A DNA stretch of 64,000 nucleotides, from assembly GCF_022479115.1 (NCBI RefSeq), contig NZ_CP092497.1:5146001-5210000 (forward strand). Reading direction: 5' to 3'. The DNA is from Amycolatopsis sp. EV170708-02-1. Lineage in GTDB: Bacteria > Actinomycetota > Actinomycetes > Mycobacteriales > Pseudonocardiaceae. The translations under genes and the position numbers were made by a program. Positions 1-8,906 of this stretch are shown here, piece after piece (the first letter of the stretch is position 1; each line of letters begins with the position of its first letter). The notes below the pieces were generated by a model. It was not told the DNA's origin. It was given only the letters and a program-made list of their open reading frames with translations, and did no database searches.

Positions 1-2
1 TC

Positions 3-623
3 CTCGGCAGGCTGGACGACGCGCTGGTCTCCGCCCGGCGGGCGGTGGAGCTGCGCGAGGACGACCGCGGCACGATCCTGAGTTCCGCCCAGCTCGGCCT
101 GGTCCTGTCCCGGCTCGGCCGGTTCGACGAAGCCTTCGACGTCATCGAACGGTCGATCACCGCCTCGCGGGATCTCGGCTATCTCTTCGGCGAGGCATGG
201 AGCCGGATCGACCTCGCCGACGCCCTGTTGCTCGCCCACCGCCCGGGCGACGCGCGCGAACAGGCCGAACGCGCGTGCGCGATCCTCACACGGCTCAACC
301 ATCCGCTGCTGCTGGCGATGGCGGCCAACAGCCTGGGCACCGCCTGCCTAGCGCTCGGCGAGACGGCGACGGGCCTCAAGCGGCATCGGCTCGCGCTCGA
401 AACGGCGAAGCGGATCGGCTATCGGTTGCAGGAAGCCCGCGCGCTGGCCGGGCTGGGGCAGGCCGGAGCCGCGCGGGACCACTACGCCGCGATGGGCCTG
501 CCCATCGAACCCACCAGCAAGGCGACCATGGCGAGCGCCGCCGTACTCCACAGCAACAGCACGACACCCGCCCCTCGACGACCAAGCCGCCGACGAAGGC
601 GCCCAGGGCTATCGAACCGGTGA
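3..623 (+). CDS. TPR-repeat protein, C-terminal part (AfsR/SARP-like regulator end?)
   Basis: The frame is open from the left edge, so only the C-terminal ~200 residues are seen. They form repeated helix pairs with TPR-like spacing (LGRLDDALVSARRA, LGRFDEAFDVIERS, LGETATGLKRHRLA), as in the C-terminal half of AfsR/SARP or LuxR-type large regulators. No DNA-binding or ATPase domain is in the window, so the regulator assignment is inference. The last ~45 residues are low-complexity Arg/Pro/Ser and lie antisense to the 3' end of the MFS gene; they may not be native. The frame crosses the position (~567-574) where the opposite gene appears to lack one base. Restoring it would move this stop only from 623 to about 637. 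Confidence 0.6.
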   Translation, partial: LGRLDDALVSARRAVELREDDRGTILSSAQLGLVLSRLGRFDEAFDVIERSITASRDLGYLFGEAWSRIDLADALLLAHRPGDAREQAERACAILTRLNHPLLLAMAANSLGTACLALGETATGLKRHRLALETAKRIGYRLQEARALAGLGQAGAARDHYAAMGLPIEPTSKATMASAAVLHSNSTTPAPRRPSRRRRRPGLSNR

Positions 624-1680
624 ACACGCCGACGTAGAGACCGGTGACGTGCTCGACGCGATCCGGCGCGAGGGCGGTCATCCACAGCTGCGCGCCGACC
701 GACAGTCCGCCGTAGGCCAGCCCCCACAGGGCGACCGCGGCCCAGGCGACGAACGCGGAGGCGCCGGACAGAGCCAGAAGCCCGAGCGCGACCGCGATAC
801 CGGACGCCAGCAGCAGCACGGTCGGCCGAGGCCTGCGCCCGGCCGCGGCTCCGGCCACGAAGTTGCCGATCAGCCCGGACACGCCGTAGACGAGCAACAG
901 CGACGCGATCGCGCCCGCCGTCAGCCGGGGCAGCTCTTCGAGGACCGGACGCACGTAGGTGTACGCGGCGAAGTGCGCGGTCACCAGCAGCACCACCACG
1001 GCGAGGCCGGTGACCACGGCGGGACGGAACAACGAGCGGCGCCGTCCGGTGCCGGTCTGTTCGGCGACCGCGGGACGGCGCAACACGGGCAAGGCGAGCA
1101 GCAAGGCGGGAACGAGCACCGACGCGCACACCACGAGCGACCAGAAGGCCGCTCGCCAGCCGAAAGCGTTCCCCACGAACGTGCCCAACGGCACCCCGAG
1201 CACCGAGGCGGCGGCGACACCCCCGACGGTGAACGAAACCGCGAGCGCGCTGTCGCGAGCCGCGACCAGCCTGATGGCCACGGCCGAAGCCATCCCCCAG
1301 ACGGCGCCCATCCCGGCACCGAGCACGATCCGCGCGACCATGAGCAGCCCGAAATCGACGGCGATCGCGGTCAGCCCGTTGCCGGCGGCCAGCACCGCCA
1401 CGGCCGCGGCCAGCACCCGGCGCCGATCGAGGTCGCCGAGCAGCCGCGGCACCACGGGTGCGGTGACCGCCGAAACCAGACCGGTGACGGTCAGGCTGAG
1501 CCCGGTCGCGCCCGCGGAGACGCCGAGACCGTCCGCCATCGGGGTGAGCATCCCGACCGGCAGCATCTCGGAGGTCACCACCAGGAACGTGCTCAGCGTC
1601 AGCACGCCGACGGCGGCCCATCGCGACGGGGAAGTCCGCTCCGGACGAACCGGAGCCGGGTGGGAAACAGAGGAACTCAT
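482..1680 (-). CDS. MFS transporter, DHA1/AraJ-like, with apparent frameshift near its 3' end
   Basis: Major facilitator exporter with about 12 hydrophobic segments. TM1 carries STFLVVTSEMLPVGML, typical of DHA1 drug/sugar efflux proteins such as YdhP, AraJ and Bcr. The uncorrected frame loses membrane character after GGLVVEGR and runs as Cys/Arg/Pro-rich sequence to 376. One codon phase over, the frame reads GVVLLLWSTAALAMVALLV and stops at 482. Restoring one base in the G-rich run at 567-574 gives a normal 399-residue protein ending GSMGRPIAA. I therefore end it at 482 and suspect an indel error or a recent mutation. It is divergent from the LysR gene, sharing a 94-bp promoter region with a perfect LysR-type palindrome, so regulation by that LysR protein is likely. 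Substrate unknown. Confidence 0.8.
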
Positions 1681-1731
1681 GCCGCCAGCCCATCACCGCG
1701 CGGCACCGGGAACAACGACGTCTTCCTCATC

Positions 1732-1756
1732 GATCGATGAGCCAGGCTCATCGATC
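1732..1756. promoter_or_regulatory. LysR-type operator between the MFS and LysR genes
   Basis: A perfect inverted repeat with 12-bp arms around one central base lies midway between the two divergent start codons. Its core ATGAGCCAGGCTCAT (1737-1751) is an exact T-N11-A LysR box, T at 1738 and A at 1750. Position and form fit the recognition site of the adjacent LysR regulator. I infer dual autoregulation and control of the exporter. Confidence 0.75.
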
Positions 1757-1774
1757 CGGTGCTATCGTCCGAGG

Positions 1775-2707
1775 ATGGGTGACGCGCTTCCGACCATGCA
1801 CCAAGCGCATCTGCAGCAGATCGAATGCCTGCTCGCGCTGGCGGAAGAACTGCATTTCGGGCATACGGCAGAGCGGCTCGGCTACTCGCAATCGCGAGTG
1901 AGCCAGCTCATCGCCACGCTGGAGGCGCGGGTCGGCGCGCGGCTGGTCGAGCGCACCAGCCGCAAGGTCGGGCTCACCCGCGTCGGCGCGCAGTTCGTCA
2001 AGGAGATCCGGCCCGCGTATCGCGCGCTGCTCCGCACCTTCGAGCGCGCGCGTGAGCGGGCGATGCGCGGCGCAGTCGAAGAACTGCGGGTCGGGTTCAC
2101 CGGCATGGTCTACGAGGAGGTCACTTCGATCTTCCGCGCGCTGCGCGATCGGCACGGCGTGGCCGTGCACACCCACGACGTCCCGCTCGGCTCACCGTTC
2201 ACCGCCGTGCTCGACGGCGAGATCGACGCCGTCATCGCCGAGCTCCCGGTCCACGAACCCGAGCTCACGGTCGGCTTCCTGTTCCCGCCGCAAGACCAGT
2301 ACGTGATGGTCGGGACCAGTCACCCCATCGCGGAGCGCGAGTCGATCGATCGGGAAGATCTCGCGGAACTCGACCTGCTCCACCGCGCCGGTGACGGCCC
2401 CGGCTACTGGAAGGCCGCGCGCACACCGCCCGCCACCCCGTCGGGAACGCCGATTCCCTCGACCGCGGGGATCACGACCGTCCAGCAGGGAATGGCGCTG
2501 GCGGCGTCCGGGATGCACGCGATGCTGGTGTGCCGTCCGTTGACGGAACAGCACACCCGCACCGATCTGCGCTACGTCCCCGTCCGCGGCCTGGAAGCGT
2601 CCAGCCAGCTCGGTCTCGTCTGGCGGACCGGCCACGTGAACCCGCCGCTGACCGCGCTGGCCGAACTGCTCGAACAGGCCGGGTCGGTCAGCCGAAAAAC
2701 CCGGTGA
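1775..2707 (+). CDS. LysR-family transcriptional regulator
   Basis: 311-residue LysR-type regulator. The N-terminal winged HTH is clear (LLALAEELHFGHTAERLGYSQSRVSQLIATLEARVGA shows the usual pattern), with helix 3 at SQSRVSQLIA. An effector-binding domain follows from about residue 95. ATG 1775 is chosen; ATG 1796 is possible, and neither has a strong ribosome-binding site. The gene is divergent from the MFS exporter across a T-N11-A palindrome, the standard arrangement in which a LysR protein senses a small molecule and induces its exporter. Its 3' end overlaps the convergent alpha/beta hydrolase by 20 bases. Effector unknown. Confidence 0.9.
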   Translation: MGDALPTMHQAHLQQIECLLALAEELHFGHTAERLGYSQSRVSQLIATLEARVGARLVERTSRKVGLTRVGAQFVKEIRPAYRALLRTFERARERAMRGAVEELRVGFTGMVYEEVTSIFRALRDRHGVAVHTHDVPLGSPFTAVLDGEIDAVIAELPVHEPELTVGFLFPPQDQYVMVGTSHPIAERESIDREDLAELDLLHRAGDGPGYWKAARTPPATPSGTPIPSTAGITTVQQGMALAASGMHAMLVCRPLTEQHTRTDLRYVPVRGLEASSQLGLVWRTGHVNPPLTALAELLEQAGSVSRKTR

Positions 2708-3485
2708 GCAGGCCGCGCAAGGTGTCCGGCTGGTGGAGGACGCCGTGGTCCTGCCCCTCGACGGTGGCGTACCGCGCGCCGGGGATCGCGTCGGCGACCG
2801 CGCGGGCGCCCGCCCGCATCCAGGCGTCGCTCTCCCCGCCGTCGACGACCAGCGTGGGCACCGGGATCTTGGCCAGCCTGTCCGCGGGCAGCACGTTTCC
2901 GGGGCCGCAGAGCGCGAGGTCGTACGGCAGCGTGTGGGCGAGCCCGGTGAACCACGCCCAGAACGGGTCGTCCCGCATCCCCTTGACGACCTCTTCCGGC
3001 GTCGCCGTCCCCTCGACCAGGAACAGCTCCGCCGCGCCGTCGCGGTCGCCGTCGGCGATCAAGGCACGGACGCGGTCGAAGAGGTCGGCCGCGGGCCTCT
3101 CCCGGCTGTCGTCGACGACGTACGGCGGCTCGTACACGGCGAGGCTGGTCATGGCGACGCCTCTGGCGGCCGCCTCCAGCCCCAGCACCGCACCCGACGA
3201 GTGCCCGAACACCGCCGCCGAACCACCCACGTGCTCGATCAACGCGGCGAGATCCTCGACCTCGCGTTCCACCGAATAGACCGCGCCGGCGCCGCTGTCA
3301 CCCCGGCCACGCCGGTCGTAGGCGATCACGCTGTACTCCGGTGCCAGGGTCGCGGCCAGGCCGGCGACGGTCGTCCGGTCGTTGAACGCGCCGCCGACCA
3401 GGATCACCGGCGTGCCCTCACCGGTGCGGTCGAAGGCGATCGAGGTTCCGTCGGCCGAGGTCACGGTCTCGAACGAGGTGGTCAT
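2688..3485 (-). CDS. Alpha/beta fold hydrolase
   Basis: 265-residue alpha/beta hydrolase with an early strand and oxyanion turn (PVILVGGAFND), YDRRGRGDS, a nucleophile elbow GHSSG with Ser about residue 96, an acidic residue in VDGGESD, and a late catalytic His in GQDHGVL. This is the small esterase/haloperoxidase-like group; the substrate cannot be read from sequence. ATG 3485 (MTTSF) is chosen because GGAGG lies a few bases upstream; a start four codons earlier would overlap that site. The preceding gene on this strand is the epoxide hydrolase, 69 bases away. The 3' end overlaps the convergent LysR gene. Confidence 0.85.
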   Translation of the reverse strand: MTTSFETVTSADGTSIAFDRTGEGTPVILVGGAFNDRTTVAGLAATLAPEYSVIAYDRRGRGDSGAGAVYSVEREVEDLAALIEHVGGSAAVFGHSSGAVLGLEAAARGVAMTSLAVYEPPYVVDDSRERPAADLFDRVRALIADGDRDGAAELFLVEGTATPEEVVKGMRDDPFWAWFTGLAHTLPYDLALCGPGNVLPADRLAKIPVPTLVVDGGESDAWMRAGARAVADAIPGARYATVEGQDHGVLHQPDTLRGLLTGFFG

Positions 3486-3554
3486 CAGGTCCTCCACAGG
3501 GTCGCTTCACTCTAGCTTCGGCACTGAGTCGGAGCCGACGACCACCGCTCGACA

Positions 3555-4703
3555 TCACTTCCGGAGATTTCCGAAGAATTCGCGGAGTTCGGCCACCACG
3601 TCGTCCGGCACGGCCATCGCGACCATGTGACTGGGGCTTTCGTGCTCGGCCCAGCGCACGACGTCGTTCTTGCGCGAGGCGATCGCACGCAACGCGGACG
3701 GCCCGCCGTGAGAGACGCCGGTCGGCACCGCCGTCTGGTCCATCGGCATCGCGGCCTGCCCCTCGTAGTACGGCCACAGCGAGGTGCCGCCGGTCCCGGT
3801 CAGCCAGTACAACGTCGCGTTGGTGAGGAGCAGGTCGCGGTCGATCGGCTCGGCGGGCGGCGTGCCGTCGGGCCAGCCGTCGAACTCCTTGAACCGTTCC
3901 ATCAGGTACGCCAGCTGCGCGACCGGCGAATCGAGGAAGCCGAAACTCAGCGTCTGCGGCCTGTTCGTCAGGTACGGCGCGTAGCCGCTGCCGCCCGCGA
4001 AACGCTCCAGCAGCCCCGCGAGATCGGCCTGGTCCTGCGGCGTGAGCCCCTCGAAGTCGGCCGGATCGCCGGTCGGCACCCCGAGCCCGGACGTGATGTG
4101 CGAGCCGATGACGTGCTCGGACGCGTGCACCGCGAGGCAGGGCGTCACCAGCGCTCCGGCGTCGTTCCCGTGCGCGCCATAGCGTTCGTAACCGAGGCGG
4201 CTCATCAGTTCCGCCCAGGTCCGCGCCACCCGGGCGATGTCCCACGGTCGTTCGTCGGCCGGCTCCGGGAACGGCGAGAAACCGAAGCCCGGCAAGGACG
4301 GCGCGACGACGTGGAAGGCGCGAGACGGGTCGAGACCGTGGGCTCGCGGGTCGGTCAGCGGGCCGAGGACATTCAGGAACTCGGCGATCGAGCTGGGCCA
4401 GCTGTGCGTCATGATCAGCGGGATCGCGTCGGGTTCCGGCGACCGGACGTGCAGGAAGTGCACGCGCTGGCCGTCGATCTCGGTGGTGTACTGCGGGAAT
4501 TCGTTGAGCTGCTTCTCCAACGAGCGCCAGTCGTAGCCGTCTCGCCAGTACTCTGCCAGGTCCTTGAGGTATGCGACCGGGACGCCCCGGCTCCACTCGG
4601 CACCGGGCAGCGCCGACGGCCAGCGCGTGCGGGCCAGCCGGTCGGTCAGGTCGTCCAGATCGGACTGCGGGATGTCGATGCGGAACTGCTCGATGTCGGT
4701 CAT
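3555..4703 (-). CDS. Epoxide hydrolase, EHN-domain family
   Basis: 382-residue alpha/beta hydrolase with an N-terminal EHN (epoxide hydrolase N-terminal) region at about residues 4-110. The WPSALPG...DWR layout and MTHSWPSS (HGWP-type oxyanion motif, ~residue 100) are typical of microsomal-type epoxide hydrolases, which hydrolyse epoxides to diols. The nucleophile is expected to be Asp about 181 in GAHGNDAGA. The C-terminal SHMVAMAVPDD matches the usual G-G-H-F-A-A-x-E-x-P catalytic-His motif, but loosely. The family match is good; epoxide as the real substrate is unproven. It precedes another alpha/beta hydrolase on the same strand. Confidence 0.85.
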   Translation of the reverse strand: MTDIEQFRIDIPQSDLDDLTDRLARTRWPSALPGAEWSRGVPVAYLKDLAEYWRDGYDWRSLEKQLNEFPQYTTEIDGQRVHFLHVRSPEPDAIPLIMTHSWPSSIAEFLNVLGPLTDPRAHGLDPSRAFHVVAPSLPGFGFSPFPEPADERPWDIARVARTWAELMSRLGYERYGAHGNDAGALVTPCLAVHASEHVIGSHITSGLGVPTGDPADFEGLTPQDQADLAGLLERFAGGSGYAPYLTNRPQTLSFGFLDSPVAQLAYLMERFKEFDGWPDGTPPAEPIDRDLLLTNATLYWLTGTGGTSLWPYYEGQAAMPMDQTAVPTGVSHGGPSALRAIASRKNDVVRWAEHESPSHMVAMAVPDDVVAELREFFGNLRK

Positions 4704-4753
4704 GAGGTGACCGTAGGGGCCATTCAGGCCAGTTCCTGACCTAAATGATCCCT

Positions 4754-4775
4754 CGCGTTCAGCCGGCTAAACGCG
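4754..4775. repeat. Palindrome with CGCGTTYAG / CTAAACGCG ends, copy 1
   Basis: GCGTTCAGCCGGCTAAACGC at 4755-4774 is self-complementary except for one pair. A near-identical copy lies at 4971-4990, and the outer 9 bases recur at the ends of the large hairpin at 57779-57842. It sits in the 279-bp gap between the epoxide hydrolase and the PL8 lyase. That gap holds only repeats; I see no gene in it. Confidence 0.65.
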
Positions 4776-4791
4776 GGCTCATGGTCAGCAT

Positions 4792-4844
4792 GTCGCGAAA
4801 GCCACTTTCGCGACGTCTGATGTCCCGAAAGTGGCTTTCGCGAC
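4792..4844. repeat. Inverted repeat with 19-bp arms
   Basis: GTCGCGAAAGCCACTTTCG at 4792-4810 is exactly complementary to 4826-4844, with a 15-base loop. Each arm is itself partly symmetric (CGAAAG and CTTTCG). No T-tract follows, so it could act as a hairpin terminator or an mRNA 3' stabiliser, or be an intergenic repeat. Confidence 0.7.
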
Positions 4845-4869
4845 CCAAGCCTTGGCGTTCGGGGAGGAC

Positions 4870-4912
4870 GAAGGGAGCTTTCCCCGCATCCGATGCGATG
4901 AAAGTCCCCTTC
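4870..4912. repeat. GAAGGG...CTTTC palindromic repeat (family B), copy 1
   Basis: Arms GAAGGGAGCTTTC and GAAAGTCCCCTTC pair with two mismatches around a perfect inner stem CGCAT-CCG-ATGCG. Its layout matches the repeats at 57685-57733 and 61926-61978. Read on the minus strand it would encode AKGTFIASDAGKAPF, which resembles a segment of ScpB. Confidence 0.65.
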
Positions 4913-4970
4913 GCAGCACTGTCTTTGGACGAACGTGGCGATCGCCGCGTTCGTCCGTGAAGGCAGCCCC

Positions 4971-4990
4971 GCATTCAGCCGGCTAAACGC
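4971..4990. repeat. Palindrome with CTAAACGCG end, copy 2
   Basis: GCATTCAGCCGGCTAAACGC differs from the copy at 4755-4774 by one base. It contains the TAG stop codon of the PL8 lyase, so this gene's end lies inside a repeat. Confidence 0.6.
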
Positions 4991-7325
4991 GGACGATCTG
5001 CGTGGCGCCGAAGGTGTCCTTCACCGGCACCTCGAAGGTCTTCCGCCGCACGGTCACGCGCAGGACCTCCTGTCGCTGCGTCGGATCCGAAACCGCCAGC
5101 TGCCAACCGTTCGAGGTCCGCCCGAGCGCGACCGACGCCGGCCCGGACACCGACACCTCGTCGACCGAGCCGGCGGCGAAGAAGTTCGCCAGCAGGGTCG
5201 CGTCCCACAGCCGGACGGCCTGCACGGTCGCGGTGTTGGACCGCACGCGCCACGACCAAGCCGACGCGATCGTCTGCAGCACCGACGCGGTGGGAAGGAC
5301 GGCGTAGGCGTAGCTCGCGTTCGAGGGCTTGGCTCCGTGTTCGATGACCAGCTTCTGGTAGCGCCGGGTGTAGGGCACCGTGGTGCCCTTGGTGTTGGCG
5401 CCCTTGTCGATGTCGCGCCAGGTCCCTGTCCGGTCCTCGCGCAGCGCGGTGACCTCGGCGTCGTCGAGCAGGAGGTACCCGCCGACCCGTTCGAGGTGCA
5501 GCCATCGCTTGCGCCGCAAGGACTCCGAGCCGCCGACGAGATGGCCGTCGGCCAGCAGGACACCGGTGCCGTTCTCGCCGAGGTTGCGGTTCTCGATCGT
5601 GGTGCGGACCCGCTCGCCGGAGGAGTCGGTGATCCCGGCGCCGAGGCACACCACACCGGACGGCGTGAAGAACCACGACTTCTTCGCGGTCAGCGTGCCG
5701 TCCTGCGAGACGAAGTCGAGGGCGTGCGCGCCGTGCCGCGCGTCCCAGCGGACACCGCCGCAGTGATCCTTGCCGGTGAGCGGGACCGACTCCAGTTTGG
5801 GGGCCGGTCCGCTCTTGGTGGTCGTGCCCGGCAGCAGCAGCGGGTCGACCGTCGGCCAGTAGGCGTCGGTGAAGTGCCCCTTCGCCTTCGGCAGGAACAG
5901 ATACAGCGAACCGTCGCCGACGTACCAGCCGTGCAGGTTCATCGAGTTGATCGACTCGTACCGCGAGATCCGCGTCGAGGCGACGCCGAGCGAGGCCGAC
6001 CAGCCTTCGGTGATGTGCACCATCCGGTCCTGCTGGCCGAACACGCGATGCGTCGCGACCGTCGGCGTCGCCCGCACCTTGGTCGCCAGCAGCTCCTGCG
6101 CGAACTCGATGCCGGGGATGCCGACGAGGTCCGGCCCCGGAGCGAACCGCTCGGGATCGGGGATCTTGAGGTACGGCGCGAAAGTGTCCTCGGTGATCCA
6201 CTTCGCGGCGAGACCGCCGAGTTCCTCCTTGCGCTTCCCGCTCGCCGACCGGGCCAGCAGGACCACCGCGCCGGTGAGCTGGTGCCCGATGTCGTGCGCC
6301 GACTCCCCTTGCCGGGAAAGGAACCGGCCGCGGACCGACTCCATCAGCGCGCCCGCGTACACGAACGGCGCGAAGGTGTCGGAGACCAGCGCGTACGCCG
6401 CGTCGCGGACGTCGGCGGGCAGTTCGAACTCCGTGCCCTTGGTGACATGGATGGCGGACGCGACGGCGGTGAGCAGGATGATCCCATAATGCCCGGGATA
6501 CGGCACCGAATCGTGCTGCAGGAACGATCCGTCGGTGTGGAAGCCGTCGCCCGCCGCGCGATGGAGCTTGGCGATGACGCTCGCCGCTCCCCCACCTTCG
6601 ATGTCGGTGAACGCCCCGACGCCGCGCTTGATCCGCTCGGCGTCGCCCAGCATCGCGCCGGAGACGAGGGAGATCGTCGACTTGTCCGCGCGGTTGGCGC
6701 CGGTCTCGACGACGCTCGGGTTGTTCGTGCGGCGGTTCGGGTCGCCGGAGAACTTCAGTACCGGCTTCAGATACTTGGCGAGCTCGTCCTGGGTGAGCTC
6801 GTCGGCGACCGTCGCGAGGATGTGCAGCAGGTAGAGCGGGATGCCGATCTCGTAGGTGTACCAGTTGCCGATCTCGGCGGTCTTCTCGCTGTACTGATCG
6901 CTGGTGTACAGCAATTCCAGCGCGCCCTTGATCCGGGCCAGCACGGCGGGATCACCCGCCAGCGCACCGCCCGGGGTGCCCCAGTTGACCGCGATCGCGC
7001 GGAGCCGCGCGTACATCGACGTCGTGAACTCGCTGCCGGGGCCGAGCGGAAGGTCCTTCCACAAGGGACCGTCGCCGACCGTCATGCTGTCGTGGTACGC
7101 CTTCGCGACCCTGTCGAGGTTCGCCAGCGCCGCCGTGCGCTCCGCCGACGGCCGGTTGATACCGGTTTGCAGTTCGCGATAGCCGGTCACGATGGACGAC
7201 GTCCCCGGAGCGGCGGGCCGCGCGGACGAAGTGCCCGCGAGAGCGGAGGTGAGCGCCATCGAAGCGGCCGCTGCCGCACCTCCCCGCAAGGCCGTTCTCC
7301 TGTCGATGTAACCGAATCCGGACAT
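4983..7325 (-). CDS. Secreted polysaccharide lyase family 8 (hyaluronate/chondroitin/xanthan lyase type)
   Basis: 780-residue PL8 lyase, cleaving uronate-containing polysaccharides by beta-elimination outside the cell. A Tat-type signal (RRTALRG then a hydrophobic run to about residue 40) leads. The alpha/alpha-toroid follows with GNWYTYEIGIPLYL (~153-166), Asn211-Arg212, His271 and Tyr280 spaced as in pneumococcal hyaluronate lyase (His and Tyr nine apart), and RGRFLSRQGE with Arg at about 334 and 338. A central beta-sandwich (WYVGDGSLYLF) and C-terminal beta domain complete the fold. ATG 7325 is chosen for the GGGAGG ribosome-binding site and to place the Tat signal at the N-terminus. Specificity within PL8 is undecidable here. 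It is last in the uronate operon, after a strong palindrome. Confidence 0.9.
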   Translation of the reverse strand: MSGFGYIDRRTALRGGAAAAASMALTSALAGTSSARPAAPGTSSIVTGYRELQTGINRPSAERTAALANLDRVAKAYHDSMTVGDGPLWKDLPLGPGSEFTTSMYARLRAIAVNWGTPGGALAGDPAVLARIKGALELLYTSDQYSEKTAEIGNWYTYEIGIPLYLLHILATVADELTQDELAKYLKPVLKFSGDPNRRTNNPSVVETGANRADKSTISLVSGAMLGDAERIKRGVGAFTDIEGGGAASVIAKLHRAAGDGFHTDGSFLQHDSVPYPGHYGIILLTAVASAIHVTKGTEFELPADVRDAAYALVSDTFAPFVYAGALMESVRGRFLSRQGESAHDIGHQLTGAVVLLARSASGKRKEELGGLAAKWITEDTFAPYLKIPDPERFAPGPDLVGIPGIEFAQELLATKVRATPTVATHRVFGQQDRMVHITEGWSASLGVASTRISRYESINSMNLHGWYVGDGSLYLFLPKAKGHFTDAYWPTVDPLLLPGTTTKSGPAPKLESVPLTGKDHCGGVRWDARHGAHALDFVSQDGTLTAKKSWFFTPSGVVCLGAGITDSSGERVRTTIENRNLGENGTGVLLADGHLVGGSESLRRKRWLHLERVGGYLLLDDAEVTALREDRTGTWRDIDKGANTKGTTVPYTRRYQKLVIEHGAKPSNASYAYAVLPTASVLQTIASAWSWRVRSNTATVQAVRLWDATLLANFFAAGSVDEVSVSGPASVALGRTSNGWQLAVSDPTQRQEVLRVTVRRKTFEVPVKDTFGATQIVRV

Positions 7326-7381
7326 GACGGTGCCTCCCAAAGGGGTCGAGACGGGTTCAAGGGCGGCGGCGGATACTGGGG

Positions 7382-7429
7382 CCTTGTGAGTGGTAAGGAC
7401 GGTTCTAACCGTCCTTACCACTCACGAGG
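7382..7429. repeat. GTGAGTGGTAAGGACGG palindrome (family A), copy 1
   Basis: GTGAGTGGTAAGGACGGTT (7386-7404) is exactly complementary to 7407-7425 across a 2-base loop, and the stem extends four more pairs outward including one wobble. A nearly identical element lies at 49926-49971. It stands between the aldehyde dehydrogenase and the PL8 lyase. It may attenuate or terminate transcription into the lyase, or be a dispersed repeat. Confidence 0.8.
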
Positions 7430-7432
7430 TTT

Positions 7433-8890
7433 CTAACGCTTCCCGTCGGTCCTGCGGGGCAGGTCCCACGGGTTGTTCTCCTGCAACGGTTCCGGCAGCA
7501 GCGCGTCGGGGAAGCCCTGCCAGGCGATCGGTCGCAGGAACCGCTCGATCGCGGCGGTGCCGACCGAGGTACTGGTCGGCGCGGTGGTCGCCGGGTAGGG
7601 ACCACCGTGTTCCTGTGCCCAGGTGACGGTGACGCCGGTCGGCCAGTCGTTCCACAGCAGACGACCGGCGACGCGGGTCAGCGACGGGAGGACCGGGCGG
7701 ATCCAGTCCACATCGGACTCTTCACCGTGGACGGTCGCGGTGAGCCCAGGTTCCATCACGCCGAGCAGGCTGATCAGCTCGGCCTGGTCGGTGTAGGTGA
7801 CGATCAGCGACGCCGGGCCGAAGCACTCTTCGCGGACCGTGTGAGCGTCGGCGAGGAAGGCCTTGGCGGTGGTGGCGAGCAGCGTCGCGCCGTGCGAGAT
7901 CCCTTCCGTGCCACCGGATTCCGACAGCACCTCGACACCGTCGACGTCGCTGAGCTTCGCCAGTCCGTCGGCGAAGCCCGCCGCGATGCGCTCGTTGAGC
8001 ATCGGCTGCGCCGGGACCGCGGCGACGGCCTCACGCAGCGTGTCTTCGAGGCCGTGGCCCTCGGGCAGGAACAGCAGTCCCGGCTTGGTGCAGAACTGCC
8101 CGGCGCCGAGGGTGAACGATCCCGCGTAGCCCTTGGCGATCGCCTCGCCGCGCGCGTCGATCGCGGCCTGCGTGACGACGACCGGGTTGACGCTGCCGAG
8201 TTCGCCGTAGAACGGGATCGGCGACGGCCGCGAGGTCGCGATGTCGAACAGCGCGCGCCCGCCCGGCACGGAACCGGTGAACGACGCCGCCTGGATCCGC
8301 GGGTCCTTCAGTGCCGTGACGCCGTTCTGCTGGCCGTGGATGACCGCGAAGATCCCTTCCGGCGCACCGGCCGCGACCAGCGCCTCGCGCAGGACCTCGC
8401 CGGTGCGGGCGGACAGCTCCGGGTGTCCCGAGTGCGCCTTGAGCACGACCGGGCAGCCGGCGGCCAGCGCCGACGCGGTGTCACCACCGGCGACGCTGAA
8501 CGCGAACGGGAAGTTGCTGGCGGCGAACACCAGCACCGGCCCGATCGGGGTGAGCAGCCGCCGGATGTCCGGCCGCGGCCCCATCGGCCACGCGGCGTCC
8601 GCGTGATCGACGGTGGCGCCGAGGAACTCGCCGTCGGCCAGCACCTCGCCGAACAGGCGGAGCTGGAACGTCGTGCGCTTCAGCTCGCCCTGCAGCCGCG
8701 GGGAGGCCGGGAGATGCGTCTCCCGGTTGGCCAGCGCGATCAGCTCTTCGGCCGCCGCGTCCAGCGCGTCCGCGGCCGCGTTCAGCCATCCGGCGCGCTG
8801 GGCTGGGGTCGCGGCCGCCGCCGTGCCTGCCGCATCGGCGGCGGCCGCGAGGATCTGTTCGAGCGTGGCGGGATCCGTTGCCTGGCTCAT
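7433..8890 (-). CDS. 2,5-dioxovalerate (alpha-ketoglutaric semialdehyde) dehydrogenase
   Basis: 485-residue aldehyde dehydrogenase of the short, NADP-type KGSADH group. It would oxidise 2,5-dioxopentanoate to 2-oxoglutarate, the last step of oxidative uronate/glucarate catabolism, in the cytosol. Visible motifs are FAASNFPFAFSVAGGDTASAL (start of the cofactor region), FTGSVPGG, general-base Glu about 230 in FYGELGSVNPV, and nucleophile Cys about 267 in GAGQFCTKPG. The specific substrate is inferred from the neighbouring glucarate dehydratase and KDG dehydratase genes. It starts 16 bases after the TIM-barrel-like gene and is followed by the family A palindrome. Confidence 0.9.
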   Translation of the reverse strand: MSQATDPATLEQILAAAADAAGTAAAATPAQRAGWLNAAADALDAAAEELIALANRETHLPASPRLQGELKRTTFQLRLFGEVLADGEFLGATVDHADAAWPMGPRPDIRRLLTPIGPVLVFAASNFPFAFSVAGGDTASALAAGCPVVLKAHSGHPELSARTGEVLREALVAAGAPEGIFAVIHGQQNGVTALKDPRIQAASFTGSVPGGRALFDIATSRPSPIPFYGELGSVNPVVVTQAAIDARGEAIAKGYAGSFTLGAGQFCTKPGLLFLPEGHGLEDTLREAVAAVPAQPMLNERIAAGFADGLAKLSDVDGVEVLSESGGTEGISHGATLLATTAKAFLADAHTVREECFGPASLIVTYTDQAELISLLGVMEPGLTATVHGEESDVDWIRPVLPSLTRVAGRLLWNDWPTGVTVTWAQEHGGPYPATTAPTSTSVGTAAIERFLRPIAWQGFPDALLPEPLQENNPWDLPRRTDGKR

Positions 8891-8906
8891 GATTTTCCTG
8901 CTTCTC

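Noticed and set aside
376..481. Cys/Arg/Pro-rich C-terminal extension of the MFS protein
   Set aside because: It appears only after the frame is lost at 567-574; the alternate frame gives the expected hydrophobic end stopping at 482.
4935..7436. An 833-codon plus-strand frame opposite the PL8 lyase
   Set aside because: Low-complexity Arg/Gly/Asp/Val composition and no domain; the minus strand carries intact PL8 catalytic residues.
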